From: Terribacillus saccharophilus
Lineage (GTDB): Bacteria > Bacillota > Bacilli > Bacillales > Amphibacillaceae
Direction of reading: 5' to 3'
Length of the DNA stretch: 64,000 nt
Assembly: GCF_002272745.1 (NCBI RefSeq)
Contig: NZ_NPBD01000011.1
Location: 62,001 to 126,000, forward strand
The first letter of the stretch is position 1. Each line of letters opens with the position of its first letter. Positions 1-8,783 of this stretch are shown piece by piece. The notes under the pieces were generated by a model. That model did no database searches, was not told the DNA's origin, and saw only the letters and a program-made list of their open reading frames with translations. Made by a program: the position numbers and the translations under genes.

Positions 1-223
1 AGACAAGTTCAGCTGCATTTTGGTGGTAATGAGGTTCGACTGTTTTTCCTTTGCTCAAAAAGATATCGAGAAGGGACACATCTCCCAGTGTATTCAATAC
101 ATCCCGGCCGAGCCGGTTGATATAGTTCCGGTTATTCCTAGTGAATAATCGGTTTTTATTTACATCACTAAAATACTGGACATCGCCCTTGGTGTAGTCC
201 ATGTACTCATTTTCTTTCCCCAT
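1..223 (-). CDS. cupin-domain protein (N-terminal part, runs off the window)
   Basis: Reading the minus strand from ATG at 223 gives an open frame to the window edge (74 codons). A GAAGGGGAAGG ribosome site lies just upstream of the ATG. The visible end contains a His-Tyr-His...Asn-Ala-Ala-Glu-Leu stretch, typical of the first metal-binding motif of cupin beta-barrels. The N-terminal 60 residues are polar with no signal peptide, so the protein is probably cytoplasmic. It is transcribed divergently from the histidine kinase gene. Substrate and function cannot be inferred because the rest of the barrel is missing. Cupin assignment is fairly safe; anything beyond it is open. Confidence 0.6.
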   Translation of the reverse strand, partial: MGKENEYMDYTKGDVQYFSDVNKNRLFTRNNRNYINRLGRDVLNTLGDVSLLDIFLSKGKTVEPHYHQNAAELV

Positions 224-418
224 GCCTTCCCCTTCTTTCTATTGAAATGTTACGGTTTAGATTATGCAGGAGACGGGCTTTTGGATTTTACAAAAAAAGG
301 GTTCCGTATTTGTGTAAATGCGTGTACGCTGATGAAAGCTGTGTGCGGACACACAGAAAACATATCTGTAAATTACAGTATACATAACTAACTGTCGTAG
401 TACATAAAGGAGTACCAC
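224..418. promoter_or_regulatory. divergent intergenic region with a dyad upstream of the dlt-linked kinase
   Basis: This 195-bp region separates the divergent cupin and kinase genes. It contains a perfect 6+1+6 dyad CTGTAA-A-TTACAG at 366-378, and two TACATAA copies at about 382-388 and 401-407 that flank the likely start region. The SD AAAGGAG lies just before the kinase ATG. These could be binding sites for the co-encoded response regulator, which is inference. No convincing -35/-10 pair was fixed. Confidence 0.35.
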
Positions 419-2164
419 ATGAGAAAACGAGGTATTACTATCAAGCTGTTCGCTGTGACAGCTTTATTCTTCTTGGCATTTTACGCAATGATCATGATTT
501 TCCAGCTTGTGTTTTTTGATAGCTTTTACCAGCAATATAAAACAAAAGAAGCGGCCGAACATCTGCATTCAATGGCACAAGGCTATGAGGAGAATTCCTG
601 GAATGCAGAGGAGCTGACAAAACACACGCTGTCTTATATGCAGGAGGCGAAGAGTCCTTTAACGATTGTCGATGCAGAAGGATATCAGCTGGTACAAGAT
701 CCGTTCCACATTATGCTGGAAACAGAGGACGGAGGGGTTCTCGAAGTGGCGTTATCTTTGTTTGTCACTGATTATGGCAACGACTTGAATGCGTTGAACA
801 TCAGAAAAGGAGATACGCTAGAGATTTATGGAGAATCAGATTTGTCGGTCACTTCGGTCATTTACCCATCTGTTATCACGAAGGATGAGGAAAGTGTCGG
901 TGAACATCTGGAAGAGAATGAAATAACACTCGAAGGAAAAGTAAAAAGTGTTTCGCTTCCTCAGGCCGGTATGTCCAATAGAGGATTAGGCCTGCTTTAT
1001 GATGCCCTGCTGGAATGGTTCCCACTTGATGAAGATCTGCTGAAGCAGCTTAACGATGGGAAAAGCCAGCAGCTGAACTGGGTGGAACCATGGACTGGAA
1101 AGCATAATCTAGTACTGATAGAGCCGATTAAAAAAGACGGAGAAATGCAATATTTGTTCTCGGTCACATCTTTACAGGAAACCAAAGATACAAATGAAGC
1201 ACTGCGGGTATTTTATCTGTATATCGGTATTGCTGGCATCTTCCTCATTCTTTTGCTTTCTTTGTTTTACTCTCGTCTTGTGAGCAGCCCATTAATCAAG
1301 CTGAATGAAATGGCTAAAAAAATGGTTCATCTGGACTTTTCATCGGTGAAGCCAATCAAGCAAAAAGATGAACTTGGCAGTCTATCCAATAACATGCTGA
1401 TCATGGCACAGAACTTAGATATAGCACTGGACGATTTGAAACGTGCCAATGAAAAGCTGAAGCAGGATATGGAGAAACGCAAACAGATGGAAAAAGCGCA
1501 GCGAGAATTTTTCGAGCACGCTTCTCATGAACTCAAGACACCGCTCAGTATTGTCAAAAGCTTTGCAGAAGGGCTGCAAGATGGAATTAGTCCAGACAAA
1601 CACGATCACTATATTGACGTAATCATCGAGGAATCCGACAAGATGCAAGTACTGATCGGAGATATGCTGGATTTGGCCAAGCTTGAGAACGGAGCTATTA
1701 AACTAAGAAAATCATCATTTCTGCTGAGTGAAATGATAGAGGATCTTTCCGATAAACTGTATTGCATGGCAAAAGAGAAACAAGTTTCCATTGAAGTGAT
1801 GCCGAGGAATGAAATGCCAATTACGGCGGATTATGAGTGGATGGAGCGGGTGATGCGGAATCTGCTTGTTAATGCAGTACGTCACAGTGAAACAAATTCT
1901 GTCATTACTATCCGTATCGAAACTGACTTGGACACCTCGCGCAGTGTGTTCATGATAGACAACAAAGGAATTCAAATACCAGAGGAGCAGCTTGATAAAA
2001 TCTGGAACCGTTTTTACCGTACAGAAACTTCTAGAAGCAGAATGACAGGCGGCACAGGTTTGGGACTTGCTATCGTACAGCAAATACTCGATTTGCACGA
2101 TTTCAGCTATGGGGTGGAGAATACACCAGATGGAGTACGCTTCATAGTGAATTTCTATAAGTAA
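419..2164 (+). CDS. membrane sensor histidine kinase upstream of dlt
   Basis: 581 aa. Architecture: short cytoplasmic N-terminus, TM1 about residues 9-31, a large extracytoplasmic sensor region of about 230 residues, TM2 about 263-285, HAMP about 286-340, HisKA with phospho-acceptor His370 in an EHASHELKTPL motif, then HATPase_c with N-box (NLLVNAVRHS) and G2 box (GGTGLGLAIV). The G1 box reads DNKGIQIP rather than the common DNGPGIP. The response regulator follows 82 bp downstream and dltXABCD comes next, so the kinase probably senses envelope stress, such as cationic peptides, and controls D-alanylation. That role is inferred from context; the family assignment is firm. Kinase-before-regulator is the reverse of the more usual order. 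Confidence 0.9.
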   Translation: MRKRGITIKLFAVTALFFLAFYAMIMIFQLVFFDSFYQQYKTKEAAEHLHSMAQGYEENSWNAEELTKHTLSYMQEAKSPLTIVDAEGYQLVQDPFHIMLETEDGGVLEVALSLFVTDYGNDLNALNIRKGDTLEIYGESDLSVTSVIYPSVITKDEESVGEHLEENEITLEGKVKSVSLPQAGMSNRGLGLLYDALLEWFPLDEDLLKQLNDGKSQQLNWVEPWTGKHNLVLIEPIKKDGEMQYLFSVTSLQETKDTNEALRVFYLYIGIAGIFLILLLSLFYSRLVSSPLIKLNEMAKKMVHLDFSSVKPIKQKDELGSLSNNMLIMAQNLDIALDDLKRANEKLKQDMEKRKQMEKAQREFFEHASHELKTPLSIVKSFAEGLQDGISPDKHDHYIDVIIEESDKMQVLIGDMLDLAKLENGAIKLRKSSFLLSEMIEDLSDKLYCMAKEKQVSIEVMPRNEMPITADYEWMERVMRNLLVNAVRHSETNSVITIRIETDLDTSRSVFMIDNKGIQIPEEQLDKIWNRFYRTETSRSRMTGGTGLGLAIVQQILDLHDFSYGVENTPDGVRFIVNFYK

Positions 2165-2246
2165 TGGGATAAATTACTTATATGGACACATGAAGGACAT
2201 ATGAGCTTGTTAATTTATGTATATCAGTTGGAAGGAAGGATTCACG

Positions 2247-2918
2247 ATGAGAAAGAAAGTACTGCTTGTCGAGGATGAATTACGTATCCGGGAAGTAGTG
2301 GCGGACTACTTCAAAATGGATGGCTGGGAAGTGCATGAAACAGATAATGGCAGCAGTGCTATTGATTGGTTTGACGCTATTTATCCTGACCTTGTCATTC
2401 TGGATATCATGATGCCCCAGATGGATGGATTTGCTGTTACAAAAGAGGTTCGAGCAAAATCAGGTGTACCAATCATCCTGTTGACAGCTAAATCCAGTGA
2501 TGATGATAAAATTCATGGTTTTGATTTAGGAGCAGATGATTATGTAACGAAGCCGTTTAGTCCGAAAGTACTGGTTGCGCGGGCTAATTCCTTGATGAAG
2601 CGGGCAACAGAACATTATTTACCGAATGGACATATGCTCAGCTTCGGTCATGCAGTGGTCAATACAAAATCACGTCAGCTGGAATTGGATAAACAGCAAG
2701 TCGAGTTGACACCAAAGGAATATGATCTTTTGCTGCTCCTGTTGCTGCATAAAAACAACGTCCTTTCACGTGAAACAATTCTGAACCATGTATGGGGCAT
2801 AGACTTTGAAGGAGATAACCGAGTAGTAGACACGCATATTAAGAAGCTGCGTGCCAAACTGGGGGATGAATCTCATCATATTCGGACCGTTATCGGTACT
2901 GGATATAAATTTGAATAG
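2247..2918 (+). CDS. OmpR/PhoB-family response regulator
   Basis: 223 aa from ATG 2247, chosen because GGAAGGAAGGA sits at ideal distance; an upstream in-frame ATG at 2217 would include this SD. The receiver domain (about 1-115) has the acidic pair near residues 9-11, phospho-acceptor Asp53 in the LVILDIMMP motif, Thr80 and Lys102 (KPF). The C-terminal winged-helix domain (about 128-222) has the LTPKEYDLL and GYKFE signatures. It is the partner of the preceding kinase. Its stop lies only 15 bp before dltX, so the two-component genes and dlt are probably co-transcribed, which suggests positive autoregulation. Confidence 0.93.
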   Translation: MRKKVLLVEDELRIREVVADYFKMDGWEVHETDNGSSAIDWFDAIYPDLVILDIMMPQMDGFAVTKEVRAKSGVPIILLTAKSSDDDKIHGFDLGADDYVTKPFSPKVLVARANSLMKRATEHYLPNGHMLSFGHAVVNTKSRQLELDKQQVELTPKEYDLLLLLLLHKNNVLSRETILNHVWGIDFEGDNRVVDTHIKKLRAKLGDESHHIRTVIGTGYKFE

Positions 2919-2933
2919 AAGGCAGAGGAAAAA

Positions 2934-3080
2934 ATGAATAAGATCAAGCAGCTGTATGCGCATACAGGTGTTCGCTTTGTCGTGCATACGTGTTTCTATT
3001 TGGCAATCCTTATCACCTTGTTCATGCTGTATGGCTTCCATACAGCTAATACAGGTAACTACATATATAACGATTTTTAA
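2934..3080 (+). CDS. dltX: DltX, small membrane protein of the D-alanylation system
   Basis: 48 aa. SD AGAGGAA precedes ATG 2934. One central hydrophobic helix (about residues 15-35) is followed by the conserved DltX C-terminal tail, ending here in NYIYNDF. DltX is required with DltB and DltD for transfer of D-alanine to teichoic acids, and the tail is thought to carry the intermediate. The gene lies 15 bp after the response regulator and 17 bp before dltA. The length, single TM, terminal motif and position make the call secure although the ORF is easily missed. Confidence 0.92.
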   Translation: MNKIKQLYAHTGVRFVVHTCFYLAILITLFMLYGFHTANTGNYIYNDF

Positions 3081-3097
3081 TTGGAGAAGATATAACA

Positions 3098-4603
3098 ATG
3101 AAACTTTTAACAACCATCGCACAACATGCGGCAGTAAGCCCAGAGCAGACAGCATTCCGTAATGGAGAGGATGCGATCAGCTATAGGATGCTTTGGGACC
3201 GCTCGGACAGATTGGCTGCTCTAATCCGTAATAGCTGTCAGCTTGAACGACAGACGCCAATTGTTGTGTACGGCCATATGGGGACGGATATGCCGGTATC
3301 CTTCCTTGCCTGTGTGAAGGCTGGCTATTCATACATACCTATTGATACATCCATTCCGATGGAGCGGGTGCGTCTTATCGTGGAAAAATCCGGTGCGGGC
3401 TTGGTCATCAATACAACTGATTCTGATCTTGGACTCGATAATATAGCTGTTTTATATACAGCAGCTTTGCAGCTGGAACAAGTAGAGGTTATCGATCGGG
3501 ATTTATGGGTGAAGGAAAATGAAGTGTTTTATATCATCTACACATCCGGAAGTACAGGAAATCCGAAAGGTGTACAGGTAACAGCAGCGAACCTGCAATC
3601 CTTTACCGATTGGATGACGAGTGACTTTCCGCTCGAAAAAGGAAAAGTATTCTTGAATCAAGCACCATTCTCATTTGATTTATCTGTGATGGATTTTTAT
3701 CCCGCATTACAAAGCGGAGGTACCATCCATGCGCTGACTAAGGACGTGATCAATAAGCCAAAGCAGCTTTTCGAGAATCTCAGCGGTTCTGCTTTGGAAA
3801 TTTGGACTTCCACGCCATCCTTTGTTCAAATGTGTTTTCCTAATCCTGATTTTAATGCGGAGATGCTTCCAGAGCTTGATACCTTCCTTTTCTGTGGCGA
3901 AGTACTTCCACTTGCAGTAGCAAAAGAATTGAAGGCACGTTTCCCAGAAGCGAGGATTTTCAATACATATGGACCAACAGAAGCAACAGTTGCCGTGACT
4001 TCTATCGAAATTACAGAGGAATTGCTGGCAAAAGAAGAAGCATTGCCGGTCGGCCGCCCGAAACCGGATATGCGTATTCTTGTCGTGGACGAAACAGGTA
4101 ATCCGCTCCCGGATGGAGAAAAAGGAGAGCTTATTCTCGTAGGTCCGAGTGTGACAAAAGGTTATCTTGGTGAGCCATTGCTGACTGGAAAAGCCTACGG
4201 CATTGTGTACGATATGCAAGCTTATCAAACTGGAGATGCTGGTTTGATAAAGGACGGCTTAGTCTATTGCCAGGGTAGACTGGATTATCAGATCAAGCTG
4301 CACGGCTACCGGATGGAGCTGGAGGAAATTGAATTTCACTTACAGCAATCCGATTATATTAAATCTGCCATCATCATTCCGTATGCGCCGGAAGAGGAAA
4401 TTGAATACTTGATTGCCGCAGTCGTACCAGAAGCAAATGATTTTGAAAAGGAATATCAGCTTACAGCAGCTATTCGAAAGGATCTTGCTTTGCGTTTGCC
4501 AGCTTATATGATTCCGCGTAAATTTACCTATCATTTCACTATTCCGATGACGATGAATGGGAAAGCGGATCGTAAGAAGATGAAGGAAGAGGTATTCGCA
4601 TGA
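3098..4603 (+). CDS. dltA: D-alanine--D-alanyl carrier protein ligase DltA
   Basis: 501 aa, the normal DltA length. It adenylates D-alanine and loads it onto the phosphopantetheine arm of DltC in the cytoplasm. Adenylate-forming signatures are visible: [11 protein letters not shown] near residues 147-157, the NTYGPTEAT motif, TGD, and the C-terminal catalytic lysine region [13 protein letters not shown] 3098 follows GGAGAAG. The stop overlaps dltB by 4 bp (ATGA), consistent with translational coupling. Confidence 0.97.
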   Translation: MKLLTTIAQHAAVSPEQTAFRNGEDAISYRMLWDRSDRLAALIRNSCQLERQTPIVVYGHMGTDMPVSFLACVKAGYSYIPIDTSIPMERVRLIVEKSGAGLVINTTDSDLGLDNIAVLYTAALQLEQVEVIDRDLWVKENEVFYIIYTSGSTGNPKGVQVTAANLQSFTDWMTSDFPLEKGKVFLNQAPFSFDLSVMDFYPALQSGGTIHALTKDVINKPKQLFENLSGSALEIWTSTPSFVQMCFPNPDFNAEMLPELDTFLFCGEVLPLAVAKELKARFPEARIFNTYGPTEATVAVTSIEITEELLAKEEALPVGRPKPDMRILVVDETGNPLPDGEKGELILVGPSVTKGYLGEPLLTGKAYGIVYDMQAYQTGDAGLIKDGLVYCQGRLDYQIKLHGYRMELEEIEFHLQQSDYIKSAIIIPYAPEEEIEYLIAAVVPEANDFEKEYQLTAAIRKDLALRLPAYMIPRKFTYHFTIPMTMNGKADRKKMKEEVFA

Positions 4604-5757
4604 CCCCGTATAGTTCGTTTCTTTTTTTCATTATACTAGGCATCCTGCTGCTGCCAACGATGATACTAGGCATCATGGGCAAGCGTTTGCGTTATTACAA
4701 TGTGTTTGTTTCGATTGCTGTACTAGCCTTGATTTTTTCAGGCGGAGATGAAGGATTTTATTCACTCGTCATCTTCACTATCCTGCAGCTAGTGCTGATT
4801 AAAGGCTATATTTCATACCGGCAGAAAAAGAATAGTAGTCTTGTATTCTATCTAATGAGTTTCTTATCGATTCTGCCTTTAATCCTCTCGAAAATCCTGC
4901 CGTTCCTGGCAGTGGATAACTGGGCAAGCTTTCTCGGAATCTCGTATCTGACGTTCCGAGCTGTCCAAATCATTATCGAAACGAGAGATGGTCTGATCAA
5001 ACAGCAGCTGTCGATTTATCAGCTTGTGAATTTCATGCTGTTTTACCCAACGATTTCGTCTGGTCCGATCGATCGGTTCCGCCGCTTTCAGAAGGATGAG
5101 GAGAAACGATGGACGCCAGAAGAATACAAGGAGCTGCTTTATAAAGGTATCAATAAGATCTTCCTGGGCTTCTTGTACAAGTTCATAATCGGGTATGCAA
5201 TCAACACTTATTTCATCATGAATCTAGATCATATAGCAGATGGAAGGTTCAGCTATCATCTGTTGTACATGTACAGCTACAGCTTATATCTGTTCTTCGA
5301 CTTTGCCGGGTATACGTTATTTGCAGTAGGCGTCAGCTATATTATGGGCATACGTTCACCGGAGAACTTCAACATGCCATTCATCAGCCGGAACATAAAG
5401 GATTTCTGGAACAGATGGCATATGTCGTTGTCGTTCTGGTTCCGAGATTATGTGTTTATGCGTTTTGTCTTCCTGATGAAAAAGAAAAAATGGATCCAAA
5501 ATAAAATGCTCGTCTCAAATTTAGGCTATATCCTCTTATTCCTGCTGATGGGAGTATGGCATGGATTAGCGATTCAGTACATCATCTATGGTGCTTATCA
5601 TGCCTTGATGATGACAGCTTTCAATTATTTTGAGACGTGGAACAAAAAACATAAACGCTGGCCGACCGGCAAAACCATGACAATTGTATCGATTGTCATC
5701 ACTTTCCATGTCGTCTGTTTCGGATTCTATCTTTTTTCCGGAAGACCATTTCAATAA
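4600..5757 (+). CDS. dltB: DltB, MBOAT-family D-alanyl transfer protein
   Basis: 385 aa polytopic membrane protein of the MBOAT family. It takes D-alanyl groups from DltC on the inner face and passes them outward for lipoteichoic and wall teichoic acid. The MBOAT histidines are seen at His274 (FWNRWHMS) and His321 (GVWHG). The motif around [11 protein letters not shown] near residue 155 is also typical. The start overlaps the dltA stop; dltC begins 16 bp downstream. Confidence 0.96.
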   Translation: MTPYSSFLFFIILGILLLPTMILGIMGKRLRYYNVFVSIAVLALIFSGGDEGFYSLVIFTILQLVLIKGYISYRQKKNSSLVFYLMSFLSILPLILSKILPFLAVDNWASFLGISYLTFRAVQIIIETRDGLIKQQLSIYQLVNFMLFYPTISSGPIDRFRRFQKDEEKRWTPEEYKELLYKGINKIFLGFLYKFIIGYAINTYFIMNLDHIADGRFSYHLLYMYSYSLYLFFDFAGYTLFAVGVSYIMGIRSPENFNMPFISRNIKDFWNRWHMSLSFWFRDYVFMRFVFLMKKKKWIQNKMLVSNLGYILLFLLMGVWHGLAIQYIIYGAYHALMMTAFNYFETWNKKHKRWPTGKTMTIVSIVITFHVVCFGFYLFSGRPFQ

Positions 5758-5772
5758 AAGGGGATTATACTA

Positions 5773-6009
5773 ATGGATTTTAAAGAGAAAGTACTACAAG
5801 TAATTGCAGAAGTTTGTGAAGATGATGTTGTAAAAGAGGAGCACGATCTTGATATTTTTGAAGCAGGATTGCTGGATTCTTTTGCTACAGTGGAGCTGAT
5901 TGTGCAATTTGAAGAACAGCTGGGCATCAATGTGCCGATTACAGAGTTCGACCGTGATACGTGGAATACACCAAATGCAATTATCGATCGTCTGAATGAG
6001 CTGAAATAA
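5773..6009 (+). CDS. dltC: D-alanyl carrier protein DltC
   Basis: 78 aa acyl-carrier-like protein. Ser36 in the GLLDSFATVEL motif is the 4'-phosphopantetheine attachment site. It carries D-alanine from DltA to DltB. Length and acidic character match the family. The TAA stop shares one base with the ATG of dltD, so the two are tightly coupled. Confidence 0.97.
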   Translation: MDFKEKVLQVIAEVCEDDVVKEEHDLDIFEAGLLDSFATVELIVQFEEQLGINVPITEFDRDTWNTPNAIIDRLNELK

Positions 6010-7169
6010 TGAAGAAGAAGTATCTATTCGGACCGATTATATTAGCATTGGTCCTGTTTGCTGCCCTCGTTTTTGTGCCGGCTTCCTGGCTGGCTAAACT
6101 GGTGCCAGCGGATCGTTTGGAAGAGTCAGCAACCAGTCTGGAGCCTAATATGTTTCAGGGGACATACTTACAAAGTGAGATGCTTGCTGATCCAGGATAT
6201 ATTCCAATTTACGGATCCTCCGAGCTGTCACGCTGGGACCCGTTTCACCCATCGAATTACTTCAAAGCAACTGGAGCTGATTTTACTCCTTACTTAGTTG
6301 GAAAAGGCGGTACAACCTCCATCATCAACGATCTCAACTTTGCAACACACGCAGAAGAGCTAAAAGATAAGCAAATGGTCATCATCGTATCGCCGCAGTG
6401 GTTTGTCAAACACGGTACCGATGAACAGCATTTCGCACCAAACTATTCTTCGTTGCAGGCCTACCAGCTGCCATTCAATAAAGAAATAGATGAGCAGGTA
6501 AAGCAGGATCTGATGAAAAGGCTTATGTCATATGATGCCGTGAAGAATGACACAATGCTCTATGAGCTTTATGATGCGTACTTGAATGAGAAGGAAATCA
6601 AGTTTAATTTATTAGCCTCTCCAGCTAAAGCTTACATATCAATGCTAAAGAAGAAGGATCTATATTACACACTCGTCAAGGATGATCCATCGAACCGGCA
6701 TCAGTCTGATAAAGTTAAGAACAAGACTTGGGAGGAACTGCAAGCTCAAGCTGATGCCTACGGCGAAAAACGCACGAAGGATTCAAAATTTAATATCGAC
6801 TATAAAGTATACAAACATAAAAAAAATCACATCAAAAAGATGGAAGGCAAAAACAAAGGACATTCCTATGCGGAATCGCCTGAATATGCAGATTTCCAGC
6901 TTATGCTCGATATTCTAAAAAAAGCAGACGCTGAACCGCTCTTTGTCATCATTCCGGTTAACGGAGAGTATTACGATTATACTGGATTCCCGAAACAAGG
7001 ACGAGAAGACTATTATAATCGCATCAAAAAACAGATTGATGATAATGGTTTTACCTATGCCGACTATTCTGACCATGAATACGATCCGCATTTCATGCGT
7101 GACACGATTCATATCGGCTGGAAGGGCTGGGTTTACTTAGATGAGGACATGGAGAAATTCCTTCAATAG
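6009..7169 (+). CDS. dltD: DltD, D-alanyl transfer protein
   Basis: 386 aa with one N-terminal membrane anchor (about residues 5-27) and an extracytoplasmic SGNH-like hydrolase domain. The nucleophile region YGSSELS (Ser70/71) and the C-terminal catalytic Asp-x-x-His (RDTIHIGWKGW) are present. DltD works outside the membrane with DltB and DltX in the last step of teichoic acid D-alanylation. It is the last gene of the operon, followed by an intergenic repeat and then a strong terminator at 7423-7470. Confidence 0.96.
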   Translation: MKKKYLFGPIILALVLFAALVFVPASWLAKLVPADRLEESATSLEPNMFQGTYLQSEMLADPGYIPIYGSSELSRWDPFHPSNYFKATGADFTPYLVGKGGTTSIINDLNFATHAEELKDKQMVIIVSPQWFVKHGTDEQHFAPNYSSLQAYQLPFNKEIDEQVKQDLMKRLMSYDAVKNDTMLYELYDAYLNEKEIKFNLLASPAKAYISMLKKKDLYYTLVKDDPSNRHQSDKVKNKTWEELQAQADAYGEKRTKDSKFNIDYKVYKHKKNHIKKMEGKNKGHSYAESPEYADFQLMLDILKKADAEPLFVIIPVNGEYYDYTGFPKQGREDYYNRIKKQIDDNGFTYADYSDHEYDPHFMRDTIHIGWKGWVYLDEDMEKFLQ

Positions 7170-7214
7170 AAAAAACCAGGAAAAAACTAAATTGCCTATG
7201 CTAATAAACGCATA

Positions 7215-7400
7215 ATAGCACCGCTCCGGCAGAACACTCCGCTTTCCACGGGCACGGCCTCAGCCTCCTCGTGGAAAGGCACCACTGTGGGGTCTTCGGC
7301 TCGTGCTGTTCCCGTTGGACAAGGAATACTTCGACAGCTTTACTTCGCACGAAGAAAATTGGTTGGTATTTTCGAGGAGTCACCGTGTTCTGCCTACGCT
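7215..7400. repeat. structured interspersed intergenic repeat (Bacillaceae type)
   Basis: Non-coding block between dltD and its terminator. On the minus strand it reads through GGGAACAGCACGAGCCGAAG, then GACCCCAC, then GAGGAGGCTGAGGCCGTGCC and GTGGAAAGCGGAGTG. I recognise this string pattern from intergenic repeats scattered in Bacillus and related genomes. The element is bounded by perfect 10-bp inverted arms: GGCAGAACAC at 7228-7237 and GTGTTCTGCC at 7385-7394. It is locally richer in GC than its flanks. No protein is supported. Only one copy occurs in this window. Confidence 0.6.
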
Positions 7401-7422
7401 AGTATAGCTGATCGTAAATAAG

Positions 7423-7470
7423 AACCCGAGCTCACACAAGTCTTGAAGATTTGTGTGAGTTCGGGTTTTC
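7423..7470 (+). terminator. Rho-independent terminator of the dlt operon
   Basis: 17-bp stem: AACCCGAGCTCACACAA at 7423-7439 pairs with 7451-7467 with one G-U pair, followed by TTTTC. Confidence 0.85.
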
Positions 7471-7571
7471 GTCTAGCTGAAACACTTTTGTCTCAGCCTC
7501 TTTATCATTTTCGCACTAGAATCATCCTTAACTGGTTAGACTATGGAAAAAGAGTTAAGGAGAGATGAGGT

Positions 7572-8156
7572 TTGAAGAAAACGATAATTGTCTTAAGCTT
7601 TTTATTCATATGCTTCATGGTAGTCTCCTTTGTACTAGAGCTGAAGAACGGAGATACAAATTCCTGGACGAAAGGCGGGGGTAGGGTAATTATGAGTGCG
7701 CTACCGCTAGGCTTGCTCTTTCTCCAGCGTTCTCCGTTCCGTATACCGCATATTCTTGGATTTTATGGTCTGCTTGTCTGTACGTTCATCTTGGGAGCCA
7801 TATTCCACTTTTATGATAAGTACAAGTGGTGGGATGTTACGCTTCATGTGGTTGGAAGCATGTATATTGCCTGGCTTGCCTTAGCCATCTATCGCTATAA
7901 AGTACTGCGGCCAGCAGGCATTTATATTTCACGGTGGATCATTTTCCTCTTTGTCTGCGGTATGGCCACGATAGGAAGTGCGATATGGGAAAGTATCGAA
8001 TTCATTGGAGATATGACAGTAACGAGTGTCATGCAGCGGAGCGGGAACACGGATACAATGACGGATTTGATTGCTGGATTGCTCGGAGGAGTCATTTTGG
8101 GGATATATGCTTTATTCCGAAATAAGCCGTTGGAAGGGAAAGAGATACGTGGTTGA
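7572..8156 (+). CDS. integral membrane protein, YjdF/DUF2238-like
   Basis: 194 aa from a TTG start preceded by AAGGAGAGATGAGG. About five hydrophobic segments are visible. Conserved-looking polar motifs inside the membrane region (HFYDKYKWWDVTLH near residue 77, IWESIEFIGD near 138, and NTDTMTDLIAGLLGG) resemble the DUF2238/YjdF family, whose function is unknown. It is monocistronic: terminators lie on both sides (7423-7470 and 8159-8192). Family assignment is by motif resemblance only. Confidence 0.6.
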   Translation: MKKTIIVLSFLFICFMVVSFVLELKNGDTNSWTKGGGRVIMSALPLGLLFLQRSPFRIPHILGFYGLLVCTFILGAIFHFYDKYKWWDVTLHVVGSMYIAWLALAIYRYKVLRPAGIYISRWIIFLFVCGMATIGSAIWESIEFIGDMTVTSVMQRSGNTDTMTDLIAGLLGGVILGIYALFRNKPLEGKEIRG

Positions 8157-8158
8157 AG

Positions 8159-8192
8159 AGAGCTGCAAATATAATTTGCAGCTCTTTTTTTA
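8159..8192 (+). terminator. Rho-independent terminator
   Basis: Perfect 12-bp stem AGAGCTGCAAAT / ATTTGCAGCTCT (8159-8170, 8174-8185) with a following T run. Confidence 0.9.
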
Positions 8193-8235
8193 TAGAATTT
8201 CATCTATACACTCTTCTGTAAAGGAGGAGATTTAT

Positions 8236-8262
8236 ATGTGGAAAAATAGTAAGAAACCCTGA
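8236..8262 (+). CDS. 8-codon mini-ORF, possible leader peptide
   Basis: ATG at 8236 is preceded by an exceptionally strong ribosome site, AAAGGAGGAGA (8220-8230). It encodes only MWKNSKKP before TGA. The ORF precedes a perfect 11+2+11 dyad (8274-8297) and then the acetyltransferase gene. The strong SD on so short a frame suggests a regulatory leader or the remnant of a deleted gene. There is no coding statistic to test on eight codons, so confidence is low. Confidence 0.35.
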   Translation: MWKNSKKP

Positions 8263-8273
8263 TTTCACTTTTT

Positions 8274-8297
8274 ATTATGTTGCACTTGCAACATAAT
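8274..8297 (+). promoter_or_regulatory. perfect palindromic operator-like dyad
   Basis: ATTATGTTGCA-CT-TGCAACATAAT is an 11-bp perfect inverted repeat with a 2-bp centre. It lies 42 bp upstream of the acetyltransferase ATG at 8340. No U-tract follows directly, so a repressor site is more likely than a terminator. The cognate regulator is unknown. Confidence 0.55.
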
Positions 8298-8339
8298 ATT
8301 GTTTAAATAGATTTATCAATATTGAGAGTAGGGTGTATT

Positions 8340-8783
8340 ATGGCTTCATATAAAATTATACAAGATAAGAATGATCTAGAGAAAGCAAAGGCGATACGTT
8401 TAGCGGTATTTGTAGAGGAGCAAGGAGTCGCGTTAGAGGATGAATTCGATCAGTTCGATGGGTTAGAAGAGGGCTGCCAGCATATTCTTGTATACCATGA
8501 GGGTGAAGCGGTTGGAACGGGCCGTATTCGCTATGTCGATGATTATGCTAAATTGGAGCGTATTTGTATGCTGGAGCCATATCGAAAATATGGTTTGGGC
8601 CGAGTAATCATTGCAAGTCTTGAAGAAATTTCTCGACAAACTGGTAAAAAGAAATACAAACTCCATGCTCAAGTTCAAGCGAGAGGATTCTATGAAAAGC
8701 TCGGTTATAAGGGCGTTTCAGATGAATTTGAGGAGGATGGAATTCCTCATGTTATTATGGAAAAACAGGAGAATGTGGGCTAG
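8340..8783 (+). CDS. GNAT-family N-acetyltransferase (YjcF-like)
   Basis: 147 aa from ATG 8340. A TTG at 8322 is also open but would add six residues that carry the SD-like GAGAGTAGGG. The N-terminal signature IRLAVFVEEQGV...EDEFDQFD and the acetyl-CoA site around RKYGLGRVIIASLEE are characteristic of the YjcF/ElaA-like GNAT group. The acceptor is unknown. The 3' end overlaps the next gene by 35 bp, so the two are probably co-expressed. Confidence 0.8.
   Translation: MASYKIIQDKNDLEKAKAIRLAVFVEEQGVALEDEFDQFDGLEEGCQHILVYHEGEAVGTGRIRYVDDYAKLERICMLEPYRKYGLGRVIIASLEEISRQTGKKKYKLHAQVQARGFYEKLGYKGVSDEFEEDGIPHVIMEKQENVG

Noticed and set aside
1415..2098. Long minus-strand frames inside the kinase gene
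   Set aside because: Codon-mirror shadows of a well-supported gene with no SD or family.
7201..7383. 60-codon minus-strand frame across the intergenic repeat
   Set aside because: It arises from the GC-rich repeat, lacks an SD, and translates to a low-plausibility sequence.
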